A stretch of 64,000 nucleotides of DNA from Yaniella halotolerans DSM 15476 (GTDB taxonomy: Bacteria; Actinomycetota; Actinomycetes; Actinomycetales; Micrococcaceae): NCBI RefSeq assembly GCF_000420805.1, contig NZ_ATVQ01000003.1, positions 1 to 64,000 on the forward strand, given 5' to 3'. A model generated the notes under the pieces. The model was not told the DNA's origin. It did no database searches and was given only the letters and a program-made list of their open reading frames with translations. This document shows, piece after piece, positions 55,787 to 64,000 of the stretch (position 1 is the stretch's first letter; every line of letters begins with the position of its first letter). The position numbers and the translations under genes were made by a program.

Positions 55787-56247
55787 GAACGGTATCGTAC
55801 CGCTTGCTGGCCATCCGGGGAATTCACGTGCGTTTCGGGTCCTCCAGGGACAACGTCGGTGTTGTGTGCCGCAACAGCCTTCCAGTGTGTGCCGTGATCG
55901 TCGGATAATCGGGTCACAACAAAACTAAAAACGGTGCGTCGATCGTCGGCAAGCTGGCCATCAGGTGTGTTTTGGCCTGTCACGATGACTCGACCGTGGA
56001 CCACTGCATGATCTTCACCCAGCATCCGTACTTCTGTGCGGCCAACGGTCATTGTTGAGTCGCCAAAAATACGTTCAAATCCAAACGCGTGTGCTTTACG
56101 GATTTGCGCCTTATTGGACCACCACAATCCCGTGACATTGACGAAGTGTGCATCGTCGACAAAGAGTTCGGCAAGAGCATCGGCATCATGAGCGTTCCAG
56201 GCTTGTTGGAAGCCTGTGAGAATCGATTTCGGTGATTGTCGATTCAC
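55783..56247 (-). CDS. SgcJ/SnoaL-like NTF2-fold protein
   Basis: 154 residues of the NTF2-like fold: the opening Ala-Trp-Asn-Ala-His-Asp-Ala-Asp-Ala-Leu-Ala-Glu-Leu-Phe segment, the Asp-Asp-Ala-His-Phe-Val-Asn-Val core and a C-terminal Trp-Lys-Ala-Val-Ala-Ala-His-Asn-Thr strand match SgcJ/EcaC-type small proteins. They may bind or act on small molecules; role unknown here. It starts 6 nt after the rmuC stop on the same strand, so it is probably in the rmuC operon, and its 3' end overlaps the neighbouring membrane-protein gene by 4 nt. Confidence 0.82.
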   Translation of the reverse strand: MNRQSPKSILTGFQQAWNAHDADALAELFVDDAHFVNVTGLWWSNKAQIRKAHAFGFERIFGDSTMTVGRTEVRMLGEDHAVVHGRVIVTGQNTPDGQLADDRRTVFSFVVTRLSDDHGTHWKAVAAHNTDVVPGGPETHVNSPDGQQAVRYRS

Positions 56248-56253
56248 AGTCTG

Positions 56254-57471
56254 CTACCTTTCATCCGTGGTGTGTTCGGTTGCGTCGATATTGGCCTGAA
56301 GTTCCGGGGCTGTGACATCACGTGTAGTCTGCTGAACCGCATCGGGTAAATCGATGGAGTCCAGTGAGGCATCGAGTTCTTCGAGTCTGCGTGCCGATGG
56401 CATGACGCGTCCCTCGAGGGTGGCCATCATGGAGTTGAACCGAGAGACGGTGGTGTTAATGGATTTGCCCAGCGAGTCGAGGCGGCGACCCATGAGACCG
56501 AGGCGTTCATAGAGTTCGCGTGCCGAGGCGAAAACAGTGCGCGCGTTATCGACCAGATTTTCTTGTTGCCAGGCATAGGCGACGGACTTCAACGTGGCAA
56601 GTAGTGAGACGGGGGAGACCAGGGCTACACCCTGGCTGAAGGAGTAGTCGAGTAATTGCGGATCAGCTTCAAGTGCCGCTGATAAGTGGGATTCAGCCGG
56701 CAGGAACAACAACACCAGGTCCGGGGTGTTGTCGAGTGCAGCCCAGTACTTTTTGGTGCCCAGGTCTTTGACGTGCATGCGGACCGCGCGGGCGTGCGCG
56801 GCTTCTAATTCTGCGCGACGACGTTGTTCCTCTTCGGAGCCGTCTGTCGGCACTTCGCCTGCTTGCAGGATGGCCGACATCGGTGCTTTGGCATCGACCA
56901 CCAGCGACTTCTCGCCGGGTAGATGCACCAACATATCCGGACGGAAGATTTCACCATCACGTTCAGCCGTATCGCTGGAGAAACTGACTTGCTCCTCAAA
57001 ATCTGTATGGCGCAGCATGCCGGCAGCTTCCACTATGCGCCGCAGTTGGACTTCACCCCAGTGGCCACGCGCTGATGAAGAGCGCAGGCTGGCAACCAGT
57101 TTATGCGTGTTCTCGAGCAGTGCTGCATCAGTGGCGTGCGCCGTCCGCAGTTGCTGGGACAGCTGCCCGTACTGCTGACCTCGATCGCGTTCTAGTTGCG
57201 AGACTTGGCCTCCCAAATGCTCCAACTGCTTGGAAAGCGGCCCAAGCATCTGGACGATCTGTTGCTGCGATTGGAATTGGTCGCGATCTTCGTGGCGTTG
57301 ACGTTCCAACAGCTCGGCACGTGTCTGCGCTGTCGCTAATTGCTCACGCAGGTCGGCATCATCGGTTGAGGTAGCGCGGTTTGTAGCAAGGCGTGACCCG
57401 ACAAAAATACCAGCGGCAAAGCAGACGAGGGCGATCAGAAGGCACAGCACAATCGCAGTTGAAATCTCCAT
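56254..57471 (-). CDS. rmuC: DNA recombination protein RmuC
   Basis: RmuC limits inversions at short inverted repeats and has a predicted nuclease-like core. 405 residues from ATG 57471; a longer open frame upstream is unsupported. An N-terminal hydrophobic helix (3-22) anchors the protein, a coiled coil spans about 35-110, and the RmuC domain (about 130-360) contains Val-Asp-Ala-Lys-Ala-Pro and Leu-Phe-Leu-Pro-Ala-Glu-Ser, both diagnostic. Confidence 0.92.
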   Translation of the reverse strand: MEISTAIVLCLLIALVCFAAGIFVGSRLATNRATSTDDADLREQLATAQTRAELLERQRHEDRDQFQSQQQIVQMLGPLSKQLEHLGGQVSQLERDRGQQYGQLSQQLRTAHATDAALLENTHKLVASLRSSSARGHWGEVQLRRIVEAAGMLRHTDFEEQVSFSSDTAERDGEIFRPDMLVHLPGEKSLVVDAKAPMSAILQAGEVPTDGSEEEQRRRAELEAAHARAVRMHVKDLGTKKYWAALDNTPDLVLLFLPAESHLSAALEADPQLLDYSFSQGVALVSPVSLLATLKSVAYAWQQENLVDNARTVFASARELYERLGLMGRRLDSLGKSINTTVSRFNSMMATLEGRVMPSARRLEELDASLDSIDLPDAVQQTTRDVTAPELQANIDATEHTTDER

Positions 57472-57621
57472 ACCCACAACCCTGGCACACCCCAGGGACA
57501 CGATAAGCCTGGCGCGCTGCGAGTGGCGCCACACCAGACCTCAAAGTACCCGGTACGGACAGTATCGAGAAACTCTGGCAGAATGTAGCGTAGACCACGT
57601 CCACGATTGAATGGAGTAATG

Positions 57622-58446
57622 GTGTCCAACTCGACTCTGCATGAAAAAACCGTCCTCATTTCCGGTGGAAGCCGCGGTATCGGCTTAGCAATCGCCAAGC
57701 GACTGGCAGAAGACGGCGCCAACGTCGTCCTGCTGGCCAAGACGGCAGAACCACATCCAAAACTGCCCGGAACGGTATACACCGCCGCTGAAGAAATTCG
57801 CGAAGCCGGTGGCAAGGCCCTGCCAGTCGTCGGAGATGTACGCGAGGAAGCTGACGTTCAGGCTGCCGTGGACGCTGCGGTACAAGAGTTTGGCGGCATC
57901 GACATCGTCATCAATAACGCTTCAGCGATCAATCTGGAACCAGCAGACCAGATCGATATGAAACGCTACGATCTGATGCACGACATCAACGTACGGGGCA
58001 CATTCTTGCTCACCAGAACCGCCCTACCGCACTTGAAAAAATCTGCGGACCCACGCATTCTGAGTCTGTCACCACCGTTGAACATGAGCCAAAAGTGGCT
58101 CGGAGCAGCACCGTCCTACATGATGGCCAAATACAGCATGAGTCTTGCAGCCCTGGGCATCGGAGCACAGTATCAGATTCCAGCGACCTGCTTGTGGCCC
58201 AAAACCACCATCCAGACCGCCGCGGTGCAGTACGCACTTGGCGGTAGCGAAATGTATGAGCGCTCGCGGACTCCAGAAGTCTACTCAGACTCCGCACATG
58301 CTGTCCTGACGGCAGAGCCGACAACATATGCTGGTCGCACCATGCTGTGTGAAGATGTACTGGAAGATGCAGGCGTGACTGACTTTGCCAAATACTCGCC
58401 GGGCATTGATCCCAATGAGTTAGAAAAAGACATCTTCGTCGACTAG
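57622..58446 (+). CDS. Short-chain dehydrogenase/reductase (HSDL2-like)
   Basis: NAD(P)-dependent oxidoreductase, 274 residues from GTG 57622 (GGAG 5 nt upstream); ATG 57619 and TTG 57607 are also in frame. Cofactor motif Gly-Gly-Ser-Arg-Gly-Ile-Gly at 15-21, Asn-Asn-Ala-Ser at 98-101 and the catalytic Tyr166-x-x-x-Lys170. The Leu-Ser-Pro-Pro-Leu-Asn-Met segment is typical of HSDL2-like enzymes. Substrate unknown. A thioredoxin-like gene follows 74 nt later. Confidence 0.9.
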   Translation: MSNSTLHEKTVLISGGSRGIGLAIAKRLAEDGANVVLLAKTAEPHPKLPGTVYTAAEEIREAGGKALPVVGDVREEADVQAAVDAAVQEFGGIDIVINNASAINLEPADQIDMKRYDLMHDINVRGTFLLTRTALPHLKKSADPRILSLSPPLNMSQKWLGAAPSYMMAKYSMSLAALGIGAQYQIPATCLWPKTTIQTAAVQYALGGSEMYERSRTPEVYSDSAHAVLTAEPTTYAGRTMLCEDVLEDAGVTDFAKYSPGIDPNELEKDIFVD

Positions 58447-58520
58447 TAAAAACCACTAGGGTGAGGTCCGGGGCAGTTGCCTCGGACCACCTGTGTTTAA
58501 CCAGCAGAGAAGGAACGACG

Positions 58521-58850
58521 ATGCGAGAACTCACACTTGCCACCTTGGCGCCAACAGTGGAGAGCAACGCGACCGTTATCGTCGACTTCTGGGCACCCTG
58601 GTGCACCACGTGTATGCGATTCAGCCCGATCTTTTCGGACGTCGCCGAACAATTCGACGACGTGGTGTTCGCAACGGTGAATACCGATGAAGAACAAGAA
58701 CTCGCCGGGATTATGGGCGTGCGCTCACTGCCTACACTGATCGCTTTCCGCAACGGGAAGCATGTGTTCGCGAAGTCGGGAGTTACCACCAGGCGCCAGC
58801 TCGGTGAGATTATCGATGAGATTCGACTACTGACTCCTGAGCAAGACTAA
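58521..58850 (+). CDS. Thioredoxin-like protein with CTTC active site
   Basis: 109 residues, thioredoxin fold: Val-Asp-Phe-Trp-Ala-Pro-Trp-Cys-Thr-Thr-Cys (Cys28, Cys31), the cis-proline loop Ser-Leu-Pro-Thr, and a C-terminal helix. The ordinary thioredoxin site is Cys-Gly-Pro-Cys; Thr-Thr changes the expected redox potential. ATG 58521 has an AAGGAACG site. No reductase is encoded nearby. Confidence 0.88.
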   Translation: MRELTLATLAPTVESNATVIVDFWAPWCTTCMRFSPIFSDVAEQFDDVVFATVNTDEEQELAGIMGVRSLPTLIAFRNGKHVFAKSGVTTRRQLGEIIDEIRLLTPEQD

Positions 58851-58961
58851 CTCCGATCCACCAACCGAGTTATCCACAATCTGGCTGACACGATCACCTG
58901 TGGACTGTGCATCTTGCAAACTCTTGGTATCCAAACAATCTCGGATACAACAGGAGTTGCC

Positions 58962-59510
58962 ATGACCACCGCACAACTACTCAACCTCACGCCGAGAGCG
59001 TTCAACCGCCGTGAGAAAACTATTCTTCGACAAGATGTAAAACGCTTCCAGAAAATCGGTCGGGACCACGGGGTGAGCACTTTTGAAGACTATGCCTATT
59101 TCGTCATCGACCGGATAAAACGCGATGAATCCGGGAAGCTCACGGACAAATCATTCGCACTGTTCCGTGGTCTGACTGGCTACTTCGGCGAAGAGCTCAT
59201 GAACGAGACTACCCTTGCACGACTGGCTACTGACCTCACCGTGACGGAAGACCCCGACGCCGAGGCGGTAGAACAGTACTGGAGTGCCGTACCCGGACGG
59301 CTACTCGTCGACCGGTTCGCCGGCCAGACCGTGATGATCGCCGACATTATTTACACTCGCGTTTTTGTCGCTGATCGGTTTCCGATGCCCCTTGATGAAA
59401 TCTTTGACCAGATTATCGATTGGAATCAGGGCTATCTGATCCGAGATGAGGTCGAAACGCCCTGGGTGATCGGCAACGACATCGAACCAGAAGATTACCT
59501 GGCTGCCTAG
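58962..59510 (+). CDS. Uncharacterised cytoplasmic protein
   Basis: 182 residues from ATG 58962 with an AGGAG site 6 nt upstream. No signal peptide or membrane helix. An N-terminal basic region precedes an alpha-beta part with Gly-Tyr-Phe-Gly-Glu-Glu and a C-terminal Asp-Trp-Asn-Gln-Gly-Tyr-Leu-Ile. I do not recognise the family. A perfect DnaA-box sequence TTATCCACA lies upstream at 58870-58878, probably by chance. The next unknown gene starts 29 nt later, so the two look like one operon. Confidence 0.6.
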   Translation: MTTAQLLNLTPRAFNRREKTILRQDVKRFQKIGRDHGVSTFEDYAYFVIDRIKRDESGKLTDKSFALFRGLTGYFGEELMNETTLARLATDLTVTEDPDAEAVEQYWSAVPGRLLVDRFAGQTVMIADIIYTRVFVADRFPMPLDEIFDQIIDWNQGYLIRDEVETPWVIGNDIEPEDYLAA

Positions 59511-59539
59511 CGGACGCTCGTAGCGCGAAAGGAAACCGC

Positions 59540-60025
59540 ATGGAAGAGACAGCAGAGTACATCCGGCAGTTGGAATGTCACGAACTCGAACATCGTCACC
59601 AAGCAGACGCCCGTCTTGCACCATATGCCAACACCGATGATCCGGAAGAACTCGATGCGCTGTGTGTAAAAGTTGGGACGCTTTGGCACCAACGAGACAC
59701 CGAAGCTGCCATGGTGTTGTGGGAAGAACTGATAGTCGATCTGACCATCTGTCTCGGAGATATCCTGCTGCGATACCTGCTAGGAAACTGGATCATTCAA
59801 GGTCTCCAGGTAGCTGAGGATGAACCTACGTGCGAGTCATGGGTGCTCATGCTGCACGCAGAAGAGGCACATTTCTCACTCAACGTTGAAGCCTATGTCA
59901 CCGCGCGGTTCTACGGTCAAAACGACCAAACGTTTGGCGAATTCGTCGAATCGTGCATCTGCCGCCTCCAACATATCCCGGGCGCTTACCTGGGCGGGTA
60001 CGGTCCGATGAGCCACGACCACTAG
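59540..60025 (+). CDS. Uncharacterised acidic protein
   Basis: 161 residues, acidic, rich in His, Glu and Leu with three cysteines, no signal peptide. AAAGGAA ribosome site. Contains Cys-His-Glu-Leu-Glu-His near the start and a central hydrophobic Leu-Gly-Asp-Ile-Leu-Leu-Arg-Tyr-Leu-Leu helix. Family unknown. It ends about 120 nt before the metal ATPase gene, with the palindrome at 60104-60127 between. Confidence 0.6.
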   Translation: MEETAEYIRQLECHELEHRHQADARLAPYANTDDPEELDALCVKVGTLWHQRDTEAAMVLWEELIVDLTICLGDILLRYLLGNWIIQGLQVAEDEPTCESWVLMLHAEEAHFSLNVEAYVTARFYGQNDQTFGEFVESCICRLQHIPGAYLGGYGPMSHDH

Positions 60026-60103
60026 CTTCGTACTTACTTGTTGGCATAACCACAGCCGAAGATAGCTGAATCAACGCAAAATTCGCGACATTATGCCAGA
60101 CTG

Positions 60104-60127
60104 CTGTTTAACTGATCTCGTTAACAG
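60104..60127 (+). promoter_or_regulatory. Inverted repeat before the metal ATPase gene
   Basis: CTGTTTAAC 60104-60112, 7 nt, GTTAACAG 60120-60127: a near-perfect dyad (one extra T) 21 nt before the start codon at 60149. Likely an operator; a copper-responsive repressor is possible but none is encoded here. Confidence 0.45.
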
Positions 60128-60148
60128 TGTCGCAGCAAAGGAGCGTTG

Positions 60149-62227
60149 ATGGCTGATCACCATACTCATCACAACCATGGTGGGCAGACCGCCACTGAAC
60201 ACGAGCATGAAGGTCACGGTCAGCACGACCATCATGGGAATCACGACCACGGTGACCACGTAGGGCAGTTCCGTAGGCTGTTCTGGATTAACCTCGTCAT
60301 CGCCATCCCGGTCGTGATCTTCTCGCCGATGTTCGCCAGTCTGCTTGGCTATACCGTTCCAGACTGGTCGCTGTGGATCTCACCGCTACTGGGCACCGTC
60401 ATGTATGCCTGGGGCGGCTGGCCATTTTTGACCGGCGCCAAGGAAGAGATCAAAGCCCGACAACCGGGCATGATGTTGCTGATCAGCCTAGGTATTACCG
60501 TTGCCTTCTTCGCTTCCTGGGCGGCAACACTTGGCATCATCGAACCAGAACTCGAATTCTGGTGGGAACTGGCTTTACTGGTCGTGATCATGCTGTTGGG
60601 GCACTGGATCGAAATGCGTTCCCTGGAACAGACCACCTCCGCTCTCGACTCACTTGCAGCGTTGCTCCCTGATGAAGCCGAGCGCATTGAAGGGGACGAC
60701 ATCATCACGGTTGACCCCTCCGAGCTGCAGGTTGGCGATGTGGTGGTGGTTCGCCCCGGTGGCAGTGTCCCAGCAGACGGTGAGATCGTTGATGGTAGGG
60801 CGGCCATGGATGAATCGATGCTCACCGGCGAATCACACTCGGTCATCCGCGGAGAAGGCGAAATCGTGATTGCGGGAACGGTAGCCACCGATTCAGGTTT
60901 GAGAATACAAATCAACGCGATCGGTGATGACACCGCCCTGGCGGGGATCAACCGTCTGGTTGCTGAAGCCCAAGGATCCTCATCTCGTGCGCAGCGCATT
61001 GCAGATCGTGCAGCAGCTTTGCTCTTTTGGTTTGCACTGGGTGCTGCGGCAATCACCGCCATCGTATGGTTTGCTATCGGTGAGCCCGACGCCGCAGTCG
61101 TCCGTATTGTCACGGTGTTGGTCATTGCCTGTCCACACGCCCTTGGGCTTGCTATCCCGTTGGTCGTCTCCATTGCCACCGAACGGGCAGCACGCGGGGG
61201 AGTGCTCATCAAGGATCGTTTGGCGTTGGAATCCATGCGCCACGTTGATGCTGTGCTGTTTGATAAAACCGGCACCCTGACCAAGGGCGATCCGGTTGTT
61301 AATGCCGTTGAAATCACGGGTGATTTCGAGGAAGACACTGTACTGGCCCTGGCCGCAGCGGCAGAAGCAGATAGTGAACACCCGCTAGCAAAAGCCATCG
61401 TCAGTGCGGTCAAGCAACGAGGCCTGGCCGTACCAGCAGCCACGGGGTTTGCTTCATCACCCGCGGTTGGAGTGACAGCCACGGTCGATGGACACCAAAT
61501 ACGAGTAGGTGGACCCGCACTGCTGGAAGAAACCCACCAACCAGAAATCGAGGCCGCCGATAACTGGCGAACCGAGGGTGCGATCATCTTGCATGTGTTG
61601 CGTAACGGCACCATGATCGGTGGGCTGAAACTGGCGGATGAAATTCGCCCGGAATCCTACGATGCAGTCACAGCACTGCACCGTCTCGGTGCTGAAGTTG
61701 TGATGATCACCGGGGATGCAGAAGCCGTAGCCCATGCTGTTGGACACGAACTTGGTATCGACCGGATTTTTGCCAGTGTACGCCCGGAAGATAAATCTGC
61801 AAAAGTCTCCCAGCTGCAAGATGAAGGCAAACGGGTGGCCATGGTTGGTGACGGTGTCAACGACGCTCCAGCTCTTGCCCAAGCAGACGTTGGTATCGCG
61901 ATCGGGGCAGGCACCGACGTAGCGATCGCTTCCGCAGGCGTCATCCTCGCCAGCTCGGATCCTCGCTCCGTCATCTCTGTCATTGACCTGTCCCGAGCAG
62001 CGTATGCAAAGATGAAACAGAACCTGTGGTGGGCTGCGGCGTACAACATCCTGGCTGTGCCGTTGGCCGCTGGTATTTTGGCCCCCATTGGATTTGTTCT
62101 ACCAATGTCAGTTGGAGCGGTGTTGATGTCGCTTTCCACGATTGTGGTGGCACTGAATGCACAGCTGCTACGTCGGATTGACCTCAGACCTGAAGCCAGC
62201 ACGCAAGCAGTCCTCCAGAATGCCTAA
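60149..62227 (+). CDS. copB: CopB-type heavy-metal P-type ATPase
   Basis: P1B-type ATPase exporting copper or a related cation. 692 residues. The N-terminus (4-38) is very His-rich and Asp/Glu-rich, a metal-binding tail without a CxxC domain. The membrane metal site reads Cys-Pro-His (Cys328, His330), typical of CopB (P1B-3), not the Cys-Pro-Cys of CopA. The phosphorylation site Asp-Lys-Thr-Gly-Thr has Asp372, the Thr-Gly-Glu-Ser actuator loop, the Ser-Glu-His-Pro motif and Gly-Asp-Gly-Val-Asn-Asp are intact. ATG 60149 with AAAGGAG; TTG 60146 also in frame. Confidence 0.93.
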   Translation: MADHHTHHNHGGQTATEHEHEGHGQHDHHGNHDHGDHVGQFRRLFWINLVIAIPVVIFSPMFASLLGYTVPDWSLWISPLLGTVMYAWGGWPFLTGAKEEIKARQPGMMLLISLGITVAFFASWAATLGIIEPELEFWWELALLVVIMLLGHWIEMRSLEQTTSALDSLAALLPDEAERIEGDDIITVDPSELQVGDVVVVRPGGSVPADGEIVDGRAAMDESMLTGESHSVIRGEGEIVIAGTVATDSGLRIQINAIGDDTALAGINRLVAEAQGSSSRAQRIADRAAALLFWFALGAAAITAIVWFAIGEPDAAVVRIVTVLVIACPHALGLAIPLVVSIATERAARGGVLIKDRLALESMRHVDAVLFDKTGTLTKGDPVVNAVEITGDFEEDTVLALAAAAEADSEHPLAKAIVSAVKQRGLAVPAATGFASSPAVGVTATVDGHQIRVGGPALLEETHQPEIEAADNWRTEGAIILHVLRNGTMIGGLKLADEIRPESYDAVTALHRLGAEVVMITGDAEAVAHAVGHELGIDRIFASVRPEDKSAKVSQLQDEGKRVAMVGDGVNDAPALAQADVGIAIGAGTDVAIASAGVILASSDPRSVISVIDLSRAAYAKMKQNLWWAAAYNILAVPLAAGILAPIGFVLPMSVGAVLMSLSTIVVALNAQLLRRIDLRPEASTQAVLQNA

Positions 62228-62237
62228 GGGCAACGTC

Positions 62238-63176
62238 CTAGAGTTCGGGTTCAATCAGTCGGATGGCCGGGTTTTGGGCCGCTAATTCAGCCACGGTTTG
62301 AAGAATCATGTTTTGCATCGCGCCGGCCGCTCGGCTCAGCTGCACGTCTTTGCGATGTGCAAGGGCGATCGTCCGGGTCAGTGAAGGCTCGATGAGCCGA
62401 CGCGACTCCAAACCAGGTCGGTCTAACAAAACGGTTGCCGGAACCACGGCCACACCCAGCCCTCGCTCAACAAAGCGCAGCACAGCATCCATTTCAGCGC
62501 CTTCCAGAACGACATTGGGTGCTAGGTCGTGTGCACGATACGCCCCCATCGTGGCGGCACGAAGGTCGTAGCTTTCCGAAAAGACGATTTGCGGCATATC
62601 TGCCAGTCCACGCAGCGAGAGCTCTGCCTCATGGCCTACAAAATGTTGTGGATCTGCTGAAACGACTACAAGTTCTTCGACGAATAACGGCGTGTGTTCA
62701 AGACTCTCTGCAGAGGCGGGATCGTGCTCCGAGGCAACGATCAAAGCAAGATCCAACGTTCCGCCGACCAGCTCGTTCAGTAAATGATGCGACCCAGACT
62801 CTCGCAGGTGCAGATCAACACCCGGGTAATCCCGGTGATACGGGCCGACAACCTCGGCGACCACGGAAACGCACATACTTGGCGGTGCTCCGAGCCGGAC
62901 TCTGCCGCGGCGCAGCCCAGCCATTTCGTGCATTTGGAATCGGATATGTTCTGCATCGGCCAGCATGCGAGAGGCTACCGGCAGTAGTGTTTCACCGGCG
63001 GCAGTCAGTGTGATATTGCCCCTAGCGCGGTTGAAGAGTTCGGAGCCAAGCTCGGTTTCCAAACCCGAAATGTGCCGGCTCAACGTCGGTTGAGCGACGT
63101 GGAGTTTGGCTGCAGCCTTGGTGAAATGACCGGTTTCCGCCACGGCCAGGAAACTTCGCAGCTGTTCAAGATTCAT
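62238..63176 (-). CDS. LysR family transcriptional regulator
   Basis: 312 residues with the LysR N-terminal winged HTH (Phe-Thr-Lys-Ala-Ala-x-x-Leu-His-Val-Ala-Gln-Pro-Thr-Leu-Ser), a linker, and a periplasmic-binding-like effector domain. It reads divergently from the flavoprotein gene, with a dyad in the 77-bp gap. Probably regulates that gene and responds to a small-molecule ligand; ligand unknown. Confidence 0.93.
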   Translation of the reverse strand: MNLEQLRSFLAVAETGHFTKAAAKLHVAQPTLSRHISGLETELGSELFNRARGNITLTAAGETLLPVASRMLADAEHIRFQMHEMAGLRRGRVRLGAPPSMCVSVVAEVVGPYHRDYPGVDLHLRESGSHHLLNELVGGTLDLALIVASEHDPASAESLEHTPLFVEELVVVSADPQHFVGHEAELSLRGLADMPQIVFSESYDLRAATMGAYRAHDLAPNVVLEGAEMDAVLRFVERGLGVAVVPATVLLDRPGLESRRLIEPSLTRTIALAHRKDVQLSRAAGAMQNMILQTVAELAAQNPAIRLIEPEL

Positions 63177-63181
63177 GTCAA

Positions 63182-63194
63182 TAGCATATATGCA
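63182..63194. promoter_or_regulatory. T-N11-A LysR-type dyad
   Basis: A perfect 10-bp palindrome GCATATATGC (63184-63193) within a T-N11-A context, 6 bp upstream of the LysR start. This is the type of site these regulators bind when they control a divergent gene and themselves. Confidence 0.5.
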
Positions 63195-63253
63195 TCGAAA
63201 CGAGTCGGATAATTCATTGGACTGATCGTCAGTGGGGTTCTTACCGTGGGAGC

Positions 63254-64000
63254 ATGTTGAAGAACAAAACCCAAGAACAGCAAATTTCTACCAGCGTGTT
63301 AGTGATCGGTACTGGAGGTTCAGGCCTTCGGGCCGCGATCGAATTGGCCGAACTTGGCGTCGATGTCCTAGCGGTTGGAAAGCGTCCACGTCATGACGCA
63401 CACACCTCGCTGGCCGCAGGTGGCATCAACGCAGCGCTGGCAACCATGGATGAAGAGGACTCGTGGCAGCAGCATGCAGCAGACACGATCAAAGAAAGCT
63501 ATCACTTAGCGGACCCACAAACCGTGGAGATCGTGGCGAAAGGCGCAGAGCAAGGCATCGCAGACCTGGAACGCTACGGTATGGGCTTTGCCCGCGAAGA
63601 CGATGGCCGCATTTCTCAGCGCTTCTTTGGCGCCCATACGTTCCGGCGCACTGCATTCGCTGGCGACTACACCGGCCTGGAAATCCAGCGCAGCCTGGTC
63701 AAGCGCAGCGAGCAACTTGAGATCGCCATACTCGACACCGTCTACATCACCGACATCCTGACCGAAGGCAATACCGTCTTCGGTGCCTATGGTTTCGACG
63801 TCAACGACGGCAGACGATACCTCATCCACGCCGACGCCGTGATACTGGCGGCCGGAGGACACAACCGCATCTGGCGCCGTACCTCCTCTCGCCGCGACGA
63901 GAACACCGGTGATTCATTCCGTCTGGCAGTCGAAGCCGGTGCTCGGCTTCGCGACCCAGAACTGGTGCAGTTCCACCCATCAGGGATCATTGAGCCAGAA
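63254..64000 (+). CDS. Fumarate reductase/succinate dehydrogenase-type flavoprotein, N-terminal part (runs off right edge)
   Basis: FAD-dependent oxidoreductase; 249 codons visible with no stop. The dinucleotide motif Gly-Thr-Gly-Gly-Ser-Gly at 19-24 and Ala-His-Thr-Ser-Leu-Ala-Ala-Gly-Gly-Ile-Asn near 49-59 match the fumarate reductase/succinate dehydrogenase flavoprotein, in which His50 would carry covalent FAD. The Ala-Ala-Gly-Gly-His and Gln-Phe-His-Pro segments further on fit. L-aspartate oxidase is a related alternative. ATG 63254 with GGGAG upstream. Reads away from the LysR gene. Confidence 0.85.
   Translation, partial: MLKNKTQEQQISTSVLVIGTGGSGLRAAIELAELGVDVLAVGKRPRHDAHTSLAAGGINAALATMDEEDSWQQHAADTIKESYHLADPQTVEIVAKGAEQGIADLERYGMGFAREDDGRISQRFFGAHTFRRTAFAGDYTGLEIQRSLVKRSEQLEIAILDTVYITDILTEGNTVFGAYGFDVNDGRRYLIHADAVILAAGGHNRIWRRTSSRRDENTGDSFRLAVEAGARLRDPELVQFHPSGIIEPE

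Noticed and set aside
58870-58878. Perfect DnaA-box sequence TTATCCACA
   Set aside because: A single box in a short gap with no AT-rich region or replication genes; a chance match is likely.

Overview
The window is a high-GC Gram-positive (actinobacterial) chromosome segment. It has moderate GC for that phylum, many GTG and TTG starts, TAGACT/TATACT-type -10 boxes placed directly in front of start codons, and an actinobacterial gene order. The backbone rplM-rpsI ... glmM-coaA ... acpS-nnr-alr-tsaE-tsaB-rimI-tsaD ... groES-groL ... guaB-guaB3-guaA follows the order I remember from Mycobacterium tuberculosis. The protein texture looks like Micrococcales/Micrococcaceae with below-average GC (Yaniella or Enteractinococcus-like). 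That placement is an inference made without a database search.

Layout. 1-249: 5' part of a transposase gene running off the left edge. 612-1632: rplM-rpsI with a strong terminator. 1760-6854: hydantoinase/oxoprolinase pair plus aldehyde dehydrogenase, set between rpsI and glmM. 7351-8978: glmM and a small membrane protein. 9053-11673 (minus): mscL, a VanY-type peptidase and coaA. 11775-18596 (plus): rarD, then a tightly overlapping run acpS, nnr, alr, tsaE, tsaB, rimI, tsaD (CoA/ACP activation, NAD(P)HX repair, D-alanine supply, tRNA t6A synthesis). 18695-26897: a GltS-type symporter, a GCS2-type ligase, a complete siderophore ABC importer behind a DtxR/IdeR-like box, and a THUMP-like methyltransferase. 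26977-29149: two CIRCE operators, groES, groL and a terminator. 29266-34421: Ohr peroxidase, then a tandem glycine riboswitch controlling gcvP-gcvT-gcvH. 34553-40427: guaB, guaB3, SURF1, a DUF3817 protein and guaA. 40536-44665: a very large helicase-like protein and a small basic partner. 44662-53234: 5-formyl-THF cyclo-ligase, an acetyltransferase, a membrane protein, an atypical phosphotransferase, a broken lipoprotein gene, a TPR-like protein, a NUDIX hydrolase, an orphan betaine-type binding lipoprotein and an aminotransferase. 53248-57471: xseB/xseA, a membrane protein, an NTF2-like protein and rmuC. 57622-60025: HSDL2-like SDR, thioredoxin-like protein and two unknown genes. 60149-64000: CopB-type metal ATPase, a LysR regulator and a truncated fumarate reductase/succinate dehydrogenase-type flavoprotein.

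The most striking observation is GuaA. Its ATP-pyrophosphatase half is intact, but the glutaminase half has lost the nucleophilic Cys (Gly), the catalytic His (Asn) and the catalytic Glu (Gly), as well as the usual SGGP loop. It should not be able to take ammonia from glutamine. Other proteins with altered key residues are the helicase-like protein (Walker A Lys to Gln), a phosphotransferase (HGDxxxxN Asn to His), a thioredoxin with a CTTC site, and an IMP dehydrogenase with Gln in the usual Gly-Gly-Asn position. A recurring TAGACT-N7-start pattern suggests widespread leaderless transcription.
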